DNA from: Geodermatophilus sp. YIM 151500
Lineage (GTDB): Bacteria; Actinomycetota; Actinomycetes; Mycobacteriales; Geodermatophilaceae
NCBI RefSeq assembly: GCF_025716945.1
Contig: NZ_JAOVZT010000006.1
Coordinates: 20,113 to 74,741, forward strand
Direction of reading: 5' to 3'
DNA: 54,629 nucleotides
A program made the translations under genes and the position numbers. This document shows positions 16,777 to 25,169 of the stretch, in pieces (positions within the stretch are counted from its first letter, which is position 1; every line of letters starts with the position of its first letter). A model generated the notes under the pieces. That model had not been told where the DNA came from and did not search any database. It saw nothing but the letters and a program-made list of their open reading frames with translations.

Positions 16777-17664
16777 TCAACGGCCTGGTCGGGTGCTCCT
16801 GTCTGCCGTCACGAACCGATCGGCGTCCGGCACTCTGCCGAGGCGGGGCGCCGTGGTGGTCCGGGCCTCGGCTTCCCGCCAGAATTCGTCGACCCGGGTG
16901 TTCCACCGGTCCGGGATCTCCTGGAAGGGTTGGTGTGCCTCGCCCGGTAGCACCTCGAACCGGGCTCCGGGGATCGCCTCGGCGACGGCTCGGCACAACT
17001 CGGGCCGGGAGGTCGAGTCCCTGCCGCCGGCCAGCACCAGCGTAGGTGCCGTGATCCGCGGCAGGCGATCGCTGGTGTCATGGTCCAGGAAAGCGGCGAG
17101 GTACCGCTGGAGGTCCGTTGCCGACTGCTTGTGCGGGAAGGCGAGGACCTCCTCGATGAACGCCGCGACGGTGCCGTCGTTGTGGGCACGTGCGGTGTAG
17201 ATGTCGAGGAAGAACGCCTCGAGGAAGGCGCGCTCGCTGGGCGCGACCTCGACCAGCCAGCCGACGAACCGCAGCCAGGAGCGCATGTAGCCGTCCATCA
17301 CCGGCCAGGTGCTCTGTAGGACGAGGCTGCGGACCAGGTGGGGACGGCGCAGCGCCAACTCCTGGGCGACGATGCTGCCGCCGGAGAAGCCCGCCACGTG
17401 CGCGGACCGGATGCCGAGGGCGTCCAGGACGGCGGCCGCGTCGTCGGCCATCATCTCGACCGTCACCGGGCCGTCGGGCATCGCCGTCCGGCCGGCGCCC
17501 CGGTTGTCGAAGGCGGTCATGCGGTAGCGGTCGGCCAGCCCGTCGAGCTGGAACTGCCACGATTCGACGGTGTCGCCGCCCCCGCCGATCAAGAGGACGT
17601 CGGGTCCGTCGCCCACCTGGTCGGTCCAGATGTCGAGGCCGCCCGCGCGGATGTGTGATCCCAT
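16777..17664 (-). CDS. Alpha/beta-hydrolase 1
   Basis: 295 residues, soluble, no signal peptide. The nucleophile elbow is GFSGGS (Ser about residue 95), the oxyanion region is LLIGGGGDTVESW, the catalytic acid lies in VLAGGRDSTSRPEL, and the histidine in PGEAHQPFQEIPD. FDNRGAGRT matches the DxRGxGxS segment common to esterase, lactonase and epoxide-hydrolase-like members. The substrate cannot be predicted. It is the last gene of a minus-strand operon with another hydrolase 58 bp upstream and a methyltransferase before that. Its ribosome-binding site lies in a duplicated 15-bp unit (17670-17699). The C-terminal tail past about residue 268 is Arg/Thr-rich and probably disordered. Confidence 0.85.
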   Translation of the reverse strand: MGSHIRAGGLDIWTDQVGDGPDVLLIGGGGDTVESWQFQLDGLADRYRMTAFDNRGAGRTAMPDGPVTVEMMADDAAAVLDALGIRSAHVAGFSGGSIVAQELALRRPHLVRSLVLQSTWPVMDGYMRSWLRFVGWLVEVAPSERAFLEAFFLDIYTARAHNDGTVAAFIEEVLAFPHKQSATDLQRYLAAFLDHDTSDRLPRITAPTLVLAGGRDSTSRPELCRAVAEAIPGARFEVLPGEAHQPFQEIPDRWNTRVDEFWREAEARTTTAPRLGRVPDADRFVTADRSTRPGR

Positions 17665-17669
17665 CTCCG

Positions 17670-17699
17670 GTCTCCTCTCGAAGCGTCTCCTCTCGAAGC
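17670..17699 (-). repeat. Tandem 15-bp duplication carrying the Shine-Dalgarno
   Basis: Two identical units, in sense GCTTCGAGAGGAGAC, lie head to tail just upstream of ATG 17664. Each includes GAGGAGA, so the hydrolase gene has two equivalent candidate ribosome-binding sites; the proximal one is nearer ideal spacing. Confidence 0.7.
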
Positions 17700-17722
17700 G
17701 CTGCCTGCAGGTGCTGGTGGAT

Positions 17723-18559
17723 TCACGCCCCGGCCGGCTCGGTGATGAAGGGGATGACCGCGTTGGCGACCAGCTCGGGTGCGGTCGCCTGGGCCATGTG
17801 ACCCTGGCCGGGCAGCACGACGATCCGACCGCCGGGGAGCGCGGAGGCGATGGACCGGACGACCGACCGCTGGCCCGCGGGACTGGCTTCGCCGAGCAGC
17901 AGCCGGGTCGGGGTCGTGCAGGTGGTGTAGGGGGCGGGGTCGAAGGCCAAGGTCGCGTCGAGGCGCAACTCGCGTGGCACGGTCGCGGCCGAGCCGATCC
18001 GGGCGGTCCAGGAGGGCAGCGCCCGAAGAGCGTCCAGCTCGGCGGCCGAGACGCCGACCCGTTCCAGGAAGGCCGCGGCGAGGGCCTCGTCGGCGCGTCC
18101 GGCGGCGACCAGGGCGGTGATCCGGTCGAGCAGCCCTGCGGGGTAGTCGAACACGCCCCGGAACGCCGGCTCGTAGAGGATCAGCCGGCCGACGTCCGGG
18201 GCGCGGAGGACCGCCCCGAGGGCGCAGGTCGCCCCGAAGGAGTGGCCGAACAGGGCGACCGTCCCGCCGCTGTCCCGCGCGGCGGCGTCGACCACCGCGG
18301 CGATGTCGTCGTACTCCCGTTCGATGGCATGGTTCCGGCCGTCGCCGCTGGCCCCCCGGCCACGGCGATCGACGGCGTACACCGTCAGCCGGGACTCGAG
18401 CAGCGGCACCACCCTGGCCAGCGTGGTGTGGTCGGCCATGCCGCCGTGCACCATCACGAGCGGGGGGCCGCTGCCCGACCGCCAGTAGCCGATCCGGGTG
18501 CCGTCGCTGGATGTGACGTAGGCGGGCGCCGCCGAGGGAGGCGCAGCGATGGTGGTCAT
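17723..18559 (-). CDS. Alpha/beta-hydrolase 2
   Basis: 278 residues. It has the GHSFGA nucleophile elbow (Ser about residue 106), the HGGMADH oxyanion segment, VDRRGRGASG, an acid region around LLLGEASPAG and a catalytic His in PGQGHMAQ. It is closer to the classical haloperoxidase/esterase layout than its neighbour. Second gene of the three-gene operon, 56 bp after the methyltransferase. Substrate unknown. The acid residue is a Glu/Ala/Ser stretch rather than an obvious Asp, so the catalytic acid should be confirmed by alignment. Two different hydrolases behind one methyltransferase suggests consecutive steps on one acyl or ester substrate, which is inference. Confidence 0.85.
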   Translation of the reverse strand: MTTIAAPPSAAPAYVTSSDGTRIGYWRSGSGPPLVMVHGGMADHTTLARVVPLLESRLTVYAVDRRGRGASGDGRNHAIEREYDDIAAVVDAAARDSGGTVALFGHSFGATCALGAVLRAPDVGRLILYEPAFRGVFDYPAGLLDRITALVAAGRADEALAAAFLERVGVSAAELDALRALPSWTARIGSAATVPRELRLDATLAFDPAPYTTCTTPTRLLLGEASPAGQRSVVRSIASALPGGRIVVLPGQGHMAQATAPELVANAVIPFITEPAGA

Positions 18560-18615
18560 GGTGACCTCTCAGGCGTGGGGTCCAGCGGCCGGTCGGGGCA
18601 GCCAGCAGCCAGCGG

Positions 18616-19728
18616 TTACGGGACGAGGCGGTAGAAGCGCCAGAAGCCGAAGCCTTCGATCGGCAGCACGGCGACGGCGGCGAAACCGGCCTGCTGGGCG
18701 TAGGCGCGGACGGTGCCGGGACGGATCACGGTGCCCGTGGCGGCGGATGGCCGGTGCGACATGGCGTCGGGGAGGCAGACGAGCGTGCTGAAGCCGTAGA
18801 GCAGCCGTTCGACCTCCCCGGCCGGTGTGGCGAACTCCTCCTCCGCGGCTTCCTCCATCACCACGACCACCCCGCCGGGGCGGAGAGCGCGGCGCGCGGC
18901 GGTCAGAACCTCGACCGGGCGCGGCAGGTCGTGCAGGCACTCGAAGGCGAAGACGGCGTCGTAGGCGGCCTCCGGCAGGGCGGTGGCCGCGTCGGCTGTG
19001 GCGAAGGCCACGCGGTCGGTCAGCCCGCCCGCGCCGGCGTGCTCCGTGGCGGCTGCCGTCGACGGCGCGTCGGGGTCATAGCCCCGCACCGTGGCTTCCG
19101 GGTAGGCGCGGGCCAGCGCGATGGTCGACCAGCCTTCCCCGCAGCCGATGTCGGCGATCCGGGTCCCCGAACGGTCGAGCAGTTCATGCAGGTCCGGGAC
19201 TCCGCGCAGGGCGCCGGCGAGCTTGCGCTCGTACCAGGGGCGGTTCATGTCGGCCTGTCCGGTGCGTGCGTCGCTACCGAACTGGGCCCAGCTGACGCCG
19301 CCACCCGAGCGGTAGGCCTCGGCCAGTGCCGGGAGCTGCGCCGCCGCCGCGGCGACGAACCGGGTCAGCGGGGCGAGATAGGCGAGGCTGGACGAGTCGG
19401 TGAGCACCTCCGCGGCCGGGTCGGTCAGCCGGAACCGGCGCGGGCCACCCGGCGCATCGGGCTCCACGACGACCAGCCATTCGCTGGCCGCCTGCTGCTC
19501 CAGCCATTCCCGGGCGTAGCGCTCGTTCGTCCCGCTGCGGTCGGCAAGGTCCGCCGGTGAGAGCGGGCCCGCGCCGGCCATGATCCGGTACCACCCCAGC
19601 CGGTCGCCGAGGTACACGGTGAGCGTGTCGAAGGCGCCGAGCGCTGCCGCGAGCACCCGGTCGGCGACCTCGTCGGCGGATGGTTCGGCCGCAGCAGACG
19701 CAGGCCTGGGCTCCTGCAGCATGGTCAT
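18616..19728 (-). CDS. Class I SAM-dependent methyltransferase with N-terminal winged helix
   Basis: 370 residues. An N-terminal helical/winged-helix part (about 20-110; LSPADLADRSGTNERYAREWLEQQAASEW) resembles the dimerisation domain of O-methyltransferases. A Rossmann methyltransferase domain follows: motif I IADIGCGEGWSTIALA (about residue 190), acidic motif II VRGYDPD, DAVFAFECLHDLPRP and post-motif LRPGGVVVVMEEA. The substrate is unknown; the same architecture methylates small molecules or modifies secondary metabolites. The start ATG 19728 is at the head of a three-gene minus-strand operon, divergent from a SARP/AfsR-type regulator, which makes local control plausible. Confidence 0.85.
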   Translation of the reverse strand: MTMLQEPRPASAAAEPSADEVADRVLAAALGAFDTLTVYLGDRLGWYRIMAGAGPLSPADLADRSGTNERYAREWLEQQAASEWLVVVEPDAPGGPRRFRLTDPAAEVLTDSSSLAYLAPLTRFVAAAAAQLPALAEAYRSGGGVSWAQFGSDARTGQADMNRPWYERKLAGALRGVPDLHELLDRSGTRIADIGCGEGWSTIALARAYPEATVRGYDPDAPSTAAATEHAGAGGLTDRVAFATADAATALPEAAYDAVFAFECLHDLPRPVEVLTAARRALRPGGVVVVMEEAAEEEFATPAGEVERLLYGFSTLVCLPDAMSHRPSAATGTVIRPGTVRAYAQQAGFAAVAVLPIEGFGFWRFYRLVP

Positions 19729-19803
19729 GGTGGCTCCTCGCGTCGTCCATCCGGCGGATGCGGCCGGCTCGGGCGGCCGCTGCAGTCAGGCTCGCCTCGG
19801 CGC

Positions 19804-19833
19804 CTGACGGCTCGGTGACATTCCGCTGACGGC
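19804..19833. promoter_or_regulatory. Three TGAC direct repeats at 11-bp spacing (candidate SARP operator)
   Basis: CTGACGG at 19804, GGTGACA at 19814 and CTGACGG at 19826 place TGAC at 19805, 19816 and 19827, spaced exactly 11 and 11 bp. SARP regulators bind heptamer direct repeats with this 11-bp period next to a -10 box. CACGAT at 19844-19849 could be that box for the regulator gene that starts at 19879. Confidence 0.55.
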
Positions 19834-19878
19834 GGCCGCGTGCCACGATTGGACGCCTCGGCGCCTTCCGGAGGCGGC

Positions 19879-22791
19879 ATGCGGTTCCGGGTACTCGGTC
19901 CGGTCGGGGTGGACACCGACGACGGGCTGGTGCGCACACCTGGCGGGGTGCAGGGGCGCGCCCTCCTCGCCGCCCTGCTGCTGTCTCCCGGCGCACTGGT
20001 CTCCACGCATCGGCTGGCCGAGGCCGCCTGGGGTGACCGGCCGCCCGTCGACGTGGACAACGCCGTGCACGTCGCGGTCGGCCGGCTGCGCCGCGCGCTC
20101 GGTCCGGCCGGCACCATGCTGGTCACCGGGCCCCGGGGATACCGCCTGGAGCTGGCCGGTGAGCCGACCGACGCCGCTCTGTTCGAGGAGGACTGCCGCG
20201 CCGCCCGCGCGCGGCTGACCAGCAGTCCAGCCGAGGCCGTGGAGCTGTTCGACCGTGGGCTTGCGCGCTGGCAGGGGTCCGCGTTCGGCGAGTTCGCCGA
20301 CTCCTTCGCGCGCGCGAGCGCGGTTCGCCTGGAGGAGGAGAGGCGGGTCGCCGCGGAGGACCGGGTCGAGGCGCTGCTGCGCGCCGGTCGCATCGACGAG
20401 GCGGTCGCCTCCGGCGCCGACCTCGTGGTCGCCCACCCGCTGGCCGAGCGGCCGGTGCTCCTGCTCATGCGGAGCCTGTCGGCCGCCGGCCGGACCGCCG
20501 ACGCGCTGAAGGCCTACCAGGACCACCGTGCGGTGCTGCGCGAGCACCTGGGCCTGGATCCCTCACGCGAGGCGCGTGAGCTGCACGCCCGCATTCTGCG
20601 CGCGGACGCAGCCGAGCCGATCCGCCGCCCAGGCCGGGTTCCGCCCGCCCGCCTGCCGCGTCGCCCGTCGTCGCTGATCGGTCGGGACGAGGACCTGGTC
20701 GGACTGGCGGCGGTGCTGGCGGAGAACAGGCTGGTCACCCTCGTCGGCCCCGGCGGGGTGGGCAAGACTCGCCTCGCGCTGGAATTGGGGCACCGGTGGG
20801 CGGGGGCCGATCGGCCGGTGTGGTGGGTCGACCTGGTACCCGTGCCACCGCCGCGGGTGATCGAGGCGATCGCCGCGGCCACCGGCGTGGAAGTGCCTCC
20901 CGGCCCGGACCCGGTGGGTGCGTTGTCCGCGGCGCTCGCCACCGCGCGCGGCCTGCTGGTGCTCGACAACGCCGAACACGTGCTCGATCCACTGTCCGCC
21001 GTGGTCGACCGGATCGTGGAGGAGGCGCCCGACCTCGCCGTGCTGGTCACCAGCCGGGAACGCTTGGCGCTCGACGACGAGGTGGTCCACACGCTGCCGC
21101 CACTGGAGCTGCCAGTCGGGGCGGACCGCGACAACCCGGCGGTGCAGCTGTTCCTCGCCCGAATGCCACGCCTCGGCCGGCCACCGGACGACGACGAGCT
21201 GGCACTCGTCGCGCAGCTCTGTCACCGCCTGGACGGCCTGCCGCTCGCCATAGAACTCGGGGCCGCGCGGGCCGGCGGTCTCGGGCTGGCCGCCGTCGCG
21301 GATCGGCTGGCGGACCGCCTCGGCGAGCTCGGTGGTGGCCGGCGCACCGCCGATCAGCGCCACCGGACGATGCGTGCCGTCGTCGAGTGGTCGCACGACC
21401 TGCTCGGCGGCGAGGAGGCGGCCCTGTTCCGGCGGCTGGCGGTGTTCCCGGCAGAGTTCTCCCTCGACCAGGTGGAGGCCGTCTGCGCGGACGACACCGT
21501 GCACCACGGTGCCGTAGCCGGGCTGTTGGCCCGGCTGGTGGAGAAGTCGCTGGTCCAGCAAGTCCCCCCGGACCGATTCCGGCTGCTGGAGACACTTCGA
21601 GCGTTCGCGACCCGGCGGCTCGGTGACAGCGGGGAGTCCCTCCGTTTCCGGGACCGCCACGCCCGGGACACCGCCGCCCGGCTCAGCCACACCAGCCCGC
21701 GGCTGTGGACCGAGCAGGAGGACCTGGCTGTCCACACGCTGACCCGGCTGGCTCCCGACCTGCACGCCGCCTGGGAATACGCAGCCGAGAACGATCGGCG
21801 ACTCGCCCTGCGGCTGACTGGCGACATCTATGACTTCGCCTACTTCCGTCAGCGGCTCGACCTACTCCGTTGGGGTCTGCCGGCGGTGAGCTGGGCGTGC
21901 GCCGACCCCGACTCCGCCGCGGCCCTGGGCACGGCCGCGGCAGCCACCTGGTCGGCGGGACGGCTCGAAGAAGCGGCCGCCATCGCCGCGAGGAGCATCG
22001 AGCTGGCCGGCGGCCCCGACGCCCTTCCGGCGGCCCTGCCGATGGGGGTCGCTGCCGACATCGCCATGTTCCTCGGCCACACCGACGACGCAGTCGCCCA
22101 CTACCGGCGGCACGCCGCCCTGCGGCACGCGCGCGGCGAACCCGGGCCAGCCTTGCTCGCCGAGCTGGCCGTCGCGCACGCCCTGATCAACGGTCAGCGA
22201 ACCGCCGAGGCGGCGGACGTGGTGGCCGAGGCTCTTCCGCGTGCCGTCCGCTCGGCGAACCCGACGGCACTGGCCTGGGCGCACTATCTGGCCGCCGAAG
22301 TCGCCGCCGACACCGACGCAGACCAGGCGGCGACGCATTACCGGACCGCCATCGAGTTCGCCGACCGAGCCGACTCGCGGCTCTTCAGGACCATGGCCGC
22401 GAGCTCTGCCGCCGCACTCCAGTCTCGTACCGGTTCCATGCACGCGGCGCTCGAAGCATTCCCCGGTGTGCTCGAGCAATGGGTCCAGTTGGGCAACGAA
22501 GCGGCGCTGGCCTGGACGTTGCAGCAGATCGTCGTCCTCCTCGCCCGATGCGACGCCCACGAGGCCGCGGCCGTTCTGGCCGGAGCCGTGCTCGCTCGGG
22601 CCGACATCCGACCCAACTTCGCCATCGACACCGAACGCATCGGCGAGGCGCTGCAAACGGTCCGAGATCGCCTCGGTGACCAGCCGGCCGCCGCAAGCTT
22701 CGAAGCCGGTTGCACGCTCACCTGGACCGCAACTCTCACCCATACACGGCGTGCGCTCGCCGATGCGGCGGTGCGCGTCGAACCTGCGTGA
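19879..22791 (+). CDS. SARP/AfsR-type transcriptional regulator (OmpR-like DBD, BTAD, NB-ARC-type ATPase, TPR)
   Basis: 970 residues. N-terminal OmpR-like DNA-binding domain (about 1-90, MRFRVLGPVGVD ... GYRLEL), bacterial transcriptional activation domain (about 97-245, DAALFEEDCRAAR ... LGLDPSREARELHARIL), then a STAND-type ATPase with Walker A GPGGVGKT (290-297), sensor region GLLVLDNAEHVLDPL, VLVTSRERL, GLPLAIELGAAR and a long helical TPR-like C-terminus. This is the AfsR layout: a signal-integrating activator that often controls local biosynthetic genes. ATG 19879 has GGAGG a few nt upstream; the frame is open to 19840, but the earlier start lacks support. It diverges from the methyltransferase-hydrolase operon and probably regulates it and itself. 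Confidence 0.9.
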   Translation: MRFRVLGPVGVDTDDGLVRTPGGVQGRALLAALLLSPGALVSTHRLAEAAWGDRPPVDVDNAVHVAVGRLRRALGPAGTMLVTGPRGYRLELAGEPTDAALFEEDCRAARARLTSSPAEAVELFDRGLARWQGSAFGEFADSFARASAVRLEEERRVAAEDRVEALLRAGRIDEAVASGADLVVAHPLAERPVLLLMRSLSAAGRTADALKAYQDHRAVLREHLGLDPSREARELHARILRADAAEPIRRPGRVPPARLPRRPSSLIGRDEDLVGLAAVLAENRLVTLVGPGGVGKTRLALELGHRWAGADRPVWWVDLVPVPPPRVIEAIAAATGVEVPPGPDPVGALSAALATARGLLVLDNAEHVLDPLSAVVDRIVEEAPDLAVLVTSRERLALDDEVVHTLPPLELPVGADRDNPAVQLFLARMPRLGRPPDDDELALVAQLCHRLDGLPLAIELGAARAGGLGLAAVADRLADRLGELGGGRRTADQRHRTMRAVVEWSHDLLGGEEAALFRRLAVFPAEFSLDQVEAVCADDTVHHGAVAGLLARLVEKSLVQQVPPDRFRLLETLRAFATRRLGDSGESLRFRDRHARDTAARLSHTSPRLWTEQEDLAVHTLTRLAPDLHAAWEYAAENDRRLALRLTGDIYDFAYFRQRLDLLRWGLPAVSWACADPDSAAALGTAAAATWSAGRLEEAAAIAARSIELAGGPDALPAALPMGVAADIAMFLGHTDDAVAHYRRHAALRHARGEPGPALLAELAVAHALINGQRTAEAADVVAEALPRAVRSANPTALAWAHYLAAEVAADTDADQAATHYRTAIEFADRADSRLFRTMAASSAAALQSRTGSMHAALEAFPGVLEQWVQLGNEAALAWTLQQIVVLLARCDAHEAAAVLAGAVLARADIRPNFAIDTERIGEALQTVRDRLGDQPAAASFEAGCTLTWTATLTHTRRALADAAVRVEPA

Positions 22792-22823
22792 CCGGACGCG
22801 GAGCGGACGGGCGGTTCACTGAT

Positions 22824-23615
22824 CTAGTCGGCCAGGTCCACCACCACCGGGGCGTGGTCACTCGCGCCCTTGCCCTTACGCTCCTCGCGATCCACCAGCG
22901 CATATGTCGTACGCGCAGCCAGGGCGGGCGAGCCGAGCACGAAGTCGATCCGCATGCCCTCGCGGCGGGGGAAGCGCAGCTGCGTGTAGTCCCAGTACGT
23001 GTAGACGCCGGGGCCCGGCGCGTGCGGACGGACGACGTCGGCGTACCCGGCGTCCACGACGGCGCGGAAGGCAGCCCGCTCGGGCTCGGAGACGTGCGTC
23101 GAGGTGGCGAAGACGCGCATGTCCCACACGTCGTCGTCCTGGGGGGCGATGTTCCAGTCGCCGACGAGGGCGACCTGCGCACCGGGGTCGTCGGCCAGCC
23201 AGCCGGCGGCGGTCTCGCGCAGCGCGGCGAGCCACTGGAGCTTGTACTGGTAGTGCGGATCGTCCAGCGCGCGGCCGTTGGGGACGTACAGGCTCCACAC
23301 CCGGACGCCGCCGCAGGTGGCACCGAGCGCCCGCGCCTCGGTGGCCGGGCTGTCGCCCCAGTGCGGCTGGCCGGGGAAGTCGATGGTGACGTCCGCGAGC
23401 CCGACGCGGGACAGGACGGCGACGCCGTTCCACTGGGAGTGGCCGACGTGCGCGACCTCGTAGCCGAGGGCGGTGAAGCGGTCCTCGGGGAACTGGTCGT
23501 CGCGGCACTTGGTTTCCTGCAGCGCCAGGACGTCGACGTCGCGGCGCTGCAGCCAGGCCACCACCCGGTCGGCGCGGGAGCGGATCGAGTTGACGTTCCA
23601 GGTGGCGAGCCGCAC
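22824..23615 (-). CDS. xthA: Exodeoxyribonuclease III (AP endonuclease, EEP family)
   Basis: 263 residues. The family start RLATWNVNSIRSR, metal-binding Glu in LALQETKCRDDQFP, YVPNGR, GDWNIAPQDDDVWD and the closing GASDHAPVVVDL with its catalytic His are all present. The enzyme cleaves DNA at abasic sites and removes 3'-blocking groups in base-excision repair. The start is GTG 23615, giving the normal N-terminus. The open frame continues upstream through the 91-bp repeat into the next gene, but only by chance. It ends 32 nt from the SARP gene stop (convergent). Confidence 0.93.
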   Translation of the reverse strand: MRLATWNVNSIRSRADRVVAWLQRRDVDVLALQETKCRDDQFPEDRFTALGYEVAHVGHSQWNGVAVLSRVGLADVTIDFPGQPHWGDSPATEARALGATCGGVRVWSLYVPNGRALDDPHYQYKLQWLAALRETAAGWLADDPGAQVALVGDWNIAPQDDDVWDMRVFATSTHVSEPERAAFRAVVDAGYADVVRPHAPGPGVYTYWDYTQLRFPRREGMRIDFVLGSPALAARTTYALVDREERKGKGASDHAPVVVDLAD

Positions 23616-23640
23616 TGCGTCATTGTCGGCCTGCCGGCCG

Positions 23641-23832
23641 ACACCGCCGCCAGGTGCCGCTCGCCCCGCATCGAGCCGCTGCGGCCCCGTCGCTCCTCGG
23701 GGACCCTCCGGGCCCCGCTCGTCGCTCGGACACACCGCCGCCAGGTGCCGCTCGCCCCGCATCGAGCCGCTGCGGCCCCGTCGCTCCTCGGGGACCCTCC
23801 GGGCCCCGCTCGTCGCTCGGACACACCGCCGC
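23641..23832. repeat. 91-bp direct tandem repeat, two full copies plus a 10-bp third
   Basis: Units 23641-23731 and 23732-23822 appear identical by eye; 23823-23832 repeats the first 10 bp before diverging. The unit begins ACACCGCCGCCAGGTGCCGC and ends GTCGCTCGG-AC. It fills the space between xthA and the desaturase gene. 91 is not a multiple of 3, so it does not encode a protein repeat. Likely a recent duplication. Confidence 0.9.
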
Positions 23833-23845
23833 GTCGCTCGGACGA

Positions 23846-24823
23846 TCAGGCCTGGCCGGCTGCCTGCGGGGTGACGTCCACGCCGGTCGACCGGCCGCGG
23901 GCGGCGGCTCGGGCGCGGGCGCGCTCGCGGCTCTCGACGAACCGGGTCGCCTGGGCGTCCAGGCCCTCGAGGAAGGCGGCCAGCTCCTCGCGCGCCTTCT
24001 CGCCGTCCGGACCGAGGTCGGTCCGCTCGAAGACCCGCCACGCGCGCAGCACCGGGCTCACCACCTCGTCGTGGTGCAACCGCAGGTCGTAGATCCCGGC
24101 CTTGGCGATGAGCGCGGAGTTGCGGCGGAACCCGGCCATAGTCGCGCCGGGCATCTCGAAGCCGGTCACCTCCTTGGTGACCGCCTGCATGGCCAGGTCC
24201 GGCGCGACGTCGAACGCCGCGTCCATCAGGTTCCGGTAGAAGATCATGTGCAGGTTCTCGTCGGCGGCGATGCGCGCGAGCAGCTTGTCGGCGATCGGGT
24301 CGCCGGTGGCCCGGCCGGTGTTGCGGTGCGAGACGCGGGTGGCCAGCTCCTGGAAGGAGACGTACGCGACCGCCTCCAGCGGGGTCTTGTCGCCGGAGTC
24401 GTAGCCGGTGGTCATGTAGTCCATCCGGGCGCGCTCCAGCTCGACCGGGTCGACGCCGCGGGTGACGATCAGGTAGTCGCGGAGCGCGATGCCGTGCCGG
24501 TTCTCCTCCGCCGTCCAGCGGCCCACCCACTGGCCCCAGGCGCCGTCCTGGCCGAAGCGGGTGGCGATCTCCCGGTGGTAGCTCGGCAGGTTGTCCTCGG
24601 TGAGCAGGTTGGTGATCATCGCCGCCTTGGCGGTCTCGTCCAGCCGGGACTGCTCCGGAGACCAGTCCTCGCCGCCGAGGAAGGCGAAGTTCCGCCCCTC
24701 GTCCCAGGGGGTGTAGTCGTGCGGGTGCCACTCCTTCGCCAGCTTGAGGTGCCGGTCGAGGTTCTGCGCGACCACCGGTTCCAGCTCGATGAGGACGGCG
24801 CTCTGCGGGGACGTGGACGGCAT
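23846..24823 (-). CDS. desA: Acyl-ACP desaturase (soluble diiron, DesA family)
   Basis: 325 residues of the ferritin-like FA_desaturase_2 fold. Diiron ligands are in LLTEDNLPSYH (E76), EENRH (106-110), SFQELATRVSHRN (E159) and DENLH (188-192), the paired ExxH pattern of plant stearoyl-ACP desaturase and mycobacterial DesA1/DesA2. The enzyme introduces a cis double bond in acyl-ACP using O2 and reduced ferredoxin; electron-transfer partners are not encoded here. The start is ATG 24823 with GGAGGTCCACC immediately upstream. The last 40 residues are Ala/Arg-rich and probably flexible. Divergent from the LCP gene. Confidence 0.92.
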   Translation of the reverse strand: MPSTSPQSAVLIELEPVVAQNLDRHLKLAKEWHPHDYTPWDEGRNFAFLGGEDWSPEQSRLDETAKAAMITNLLTEDNLPSYHREIATRFGQDGAWGQWVGRWTAEENRHGIALRDYLIVTRGVDPVELERARMDYMTTGYDSGDKTPLEAVAYVSFQELATRVSHRNTGRATGDPIADKLLARIAADENLHMIFYRNLMDAAFDVAPDLAMQAVTKEVTGFEMPGATMAGFRRNSALIAKAGIYDLRLHHDEVVSPVLRAWRVFERTDLGPDGEKAREELAAFLEGLDAQATRFVESRERARARAAARGRSTGVDVTPQAAGQA

Positions 24824-25169
24824 GGTGGACCTCCGGATCCGGGGCGACCTACGGACGCGTAACCTACGCTGCCGTAACCAACGGGCGGGATCAATGCTTC
24901 ATGCCCCGGCGCGACCCAGGTCACCCGCCGACCGGCCGCTTTTCCGGCCGCGCCGTGCGACCAGCCCGGATCGGCGCCGTGCGGCACCCCCGGGAGACGG
25001 AACGGCCCGGTACGGACGACGGCCGCGCCGTGGCTCCCGACTGGTGGGAGCATGGCCGGACGACCGGGCGCCGCCGGGCGCTCCGGTCGACCACCCGGAC
25101 GGCGCGGCTGAGCGGACGCCCGGAGCCCGGCAGGCCGCGGACGCGGTCGACGACGAACGGGGAGGGCGA
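24824..25169. other. Divergent intergenic region desA / LCP gene
   Basis: 346 bp. Two CGTAACC heptamers at 24858-24864 and 24873-24879 are direct repeats 15 bp apart. TAGGTT on the minus strand (24866-24861) is a possible -10 for desA. A 90-codon frame (24901-25173) ends overlapping the LCP GTG by 4 bp, but its product is Arg/Pro-rich and unlike any known family, so I do not call it. GGGGAGGG near 25160 is the LCP ribosome-binding site. Confidence 0.45.

Noticed and set aside
23641-23832. CRISPR-like array
   Set aside because: Two directly abutting 91-bp units have no spacers, and no cas genes are present.
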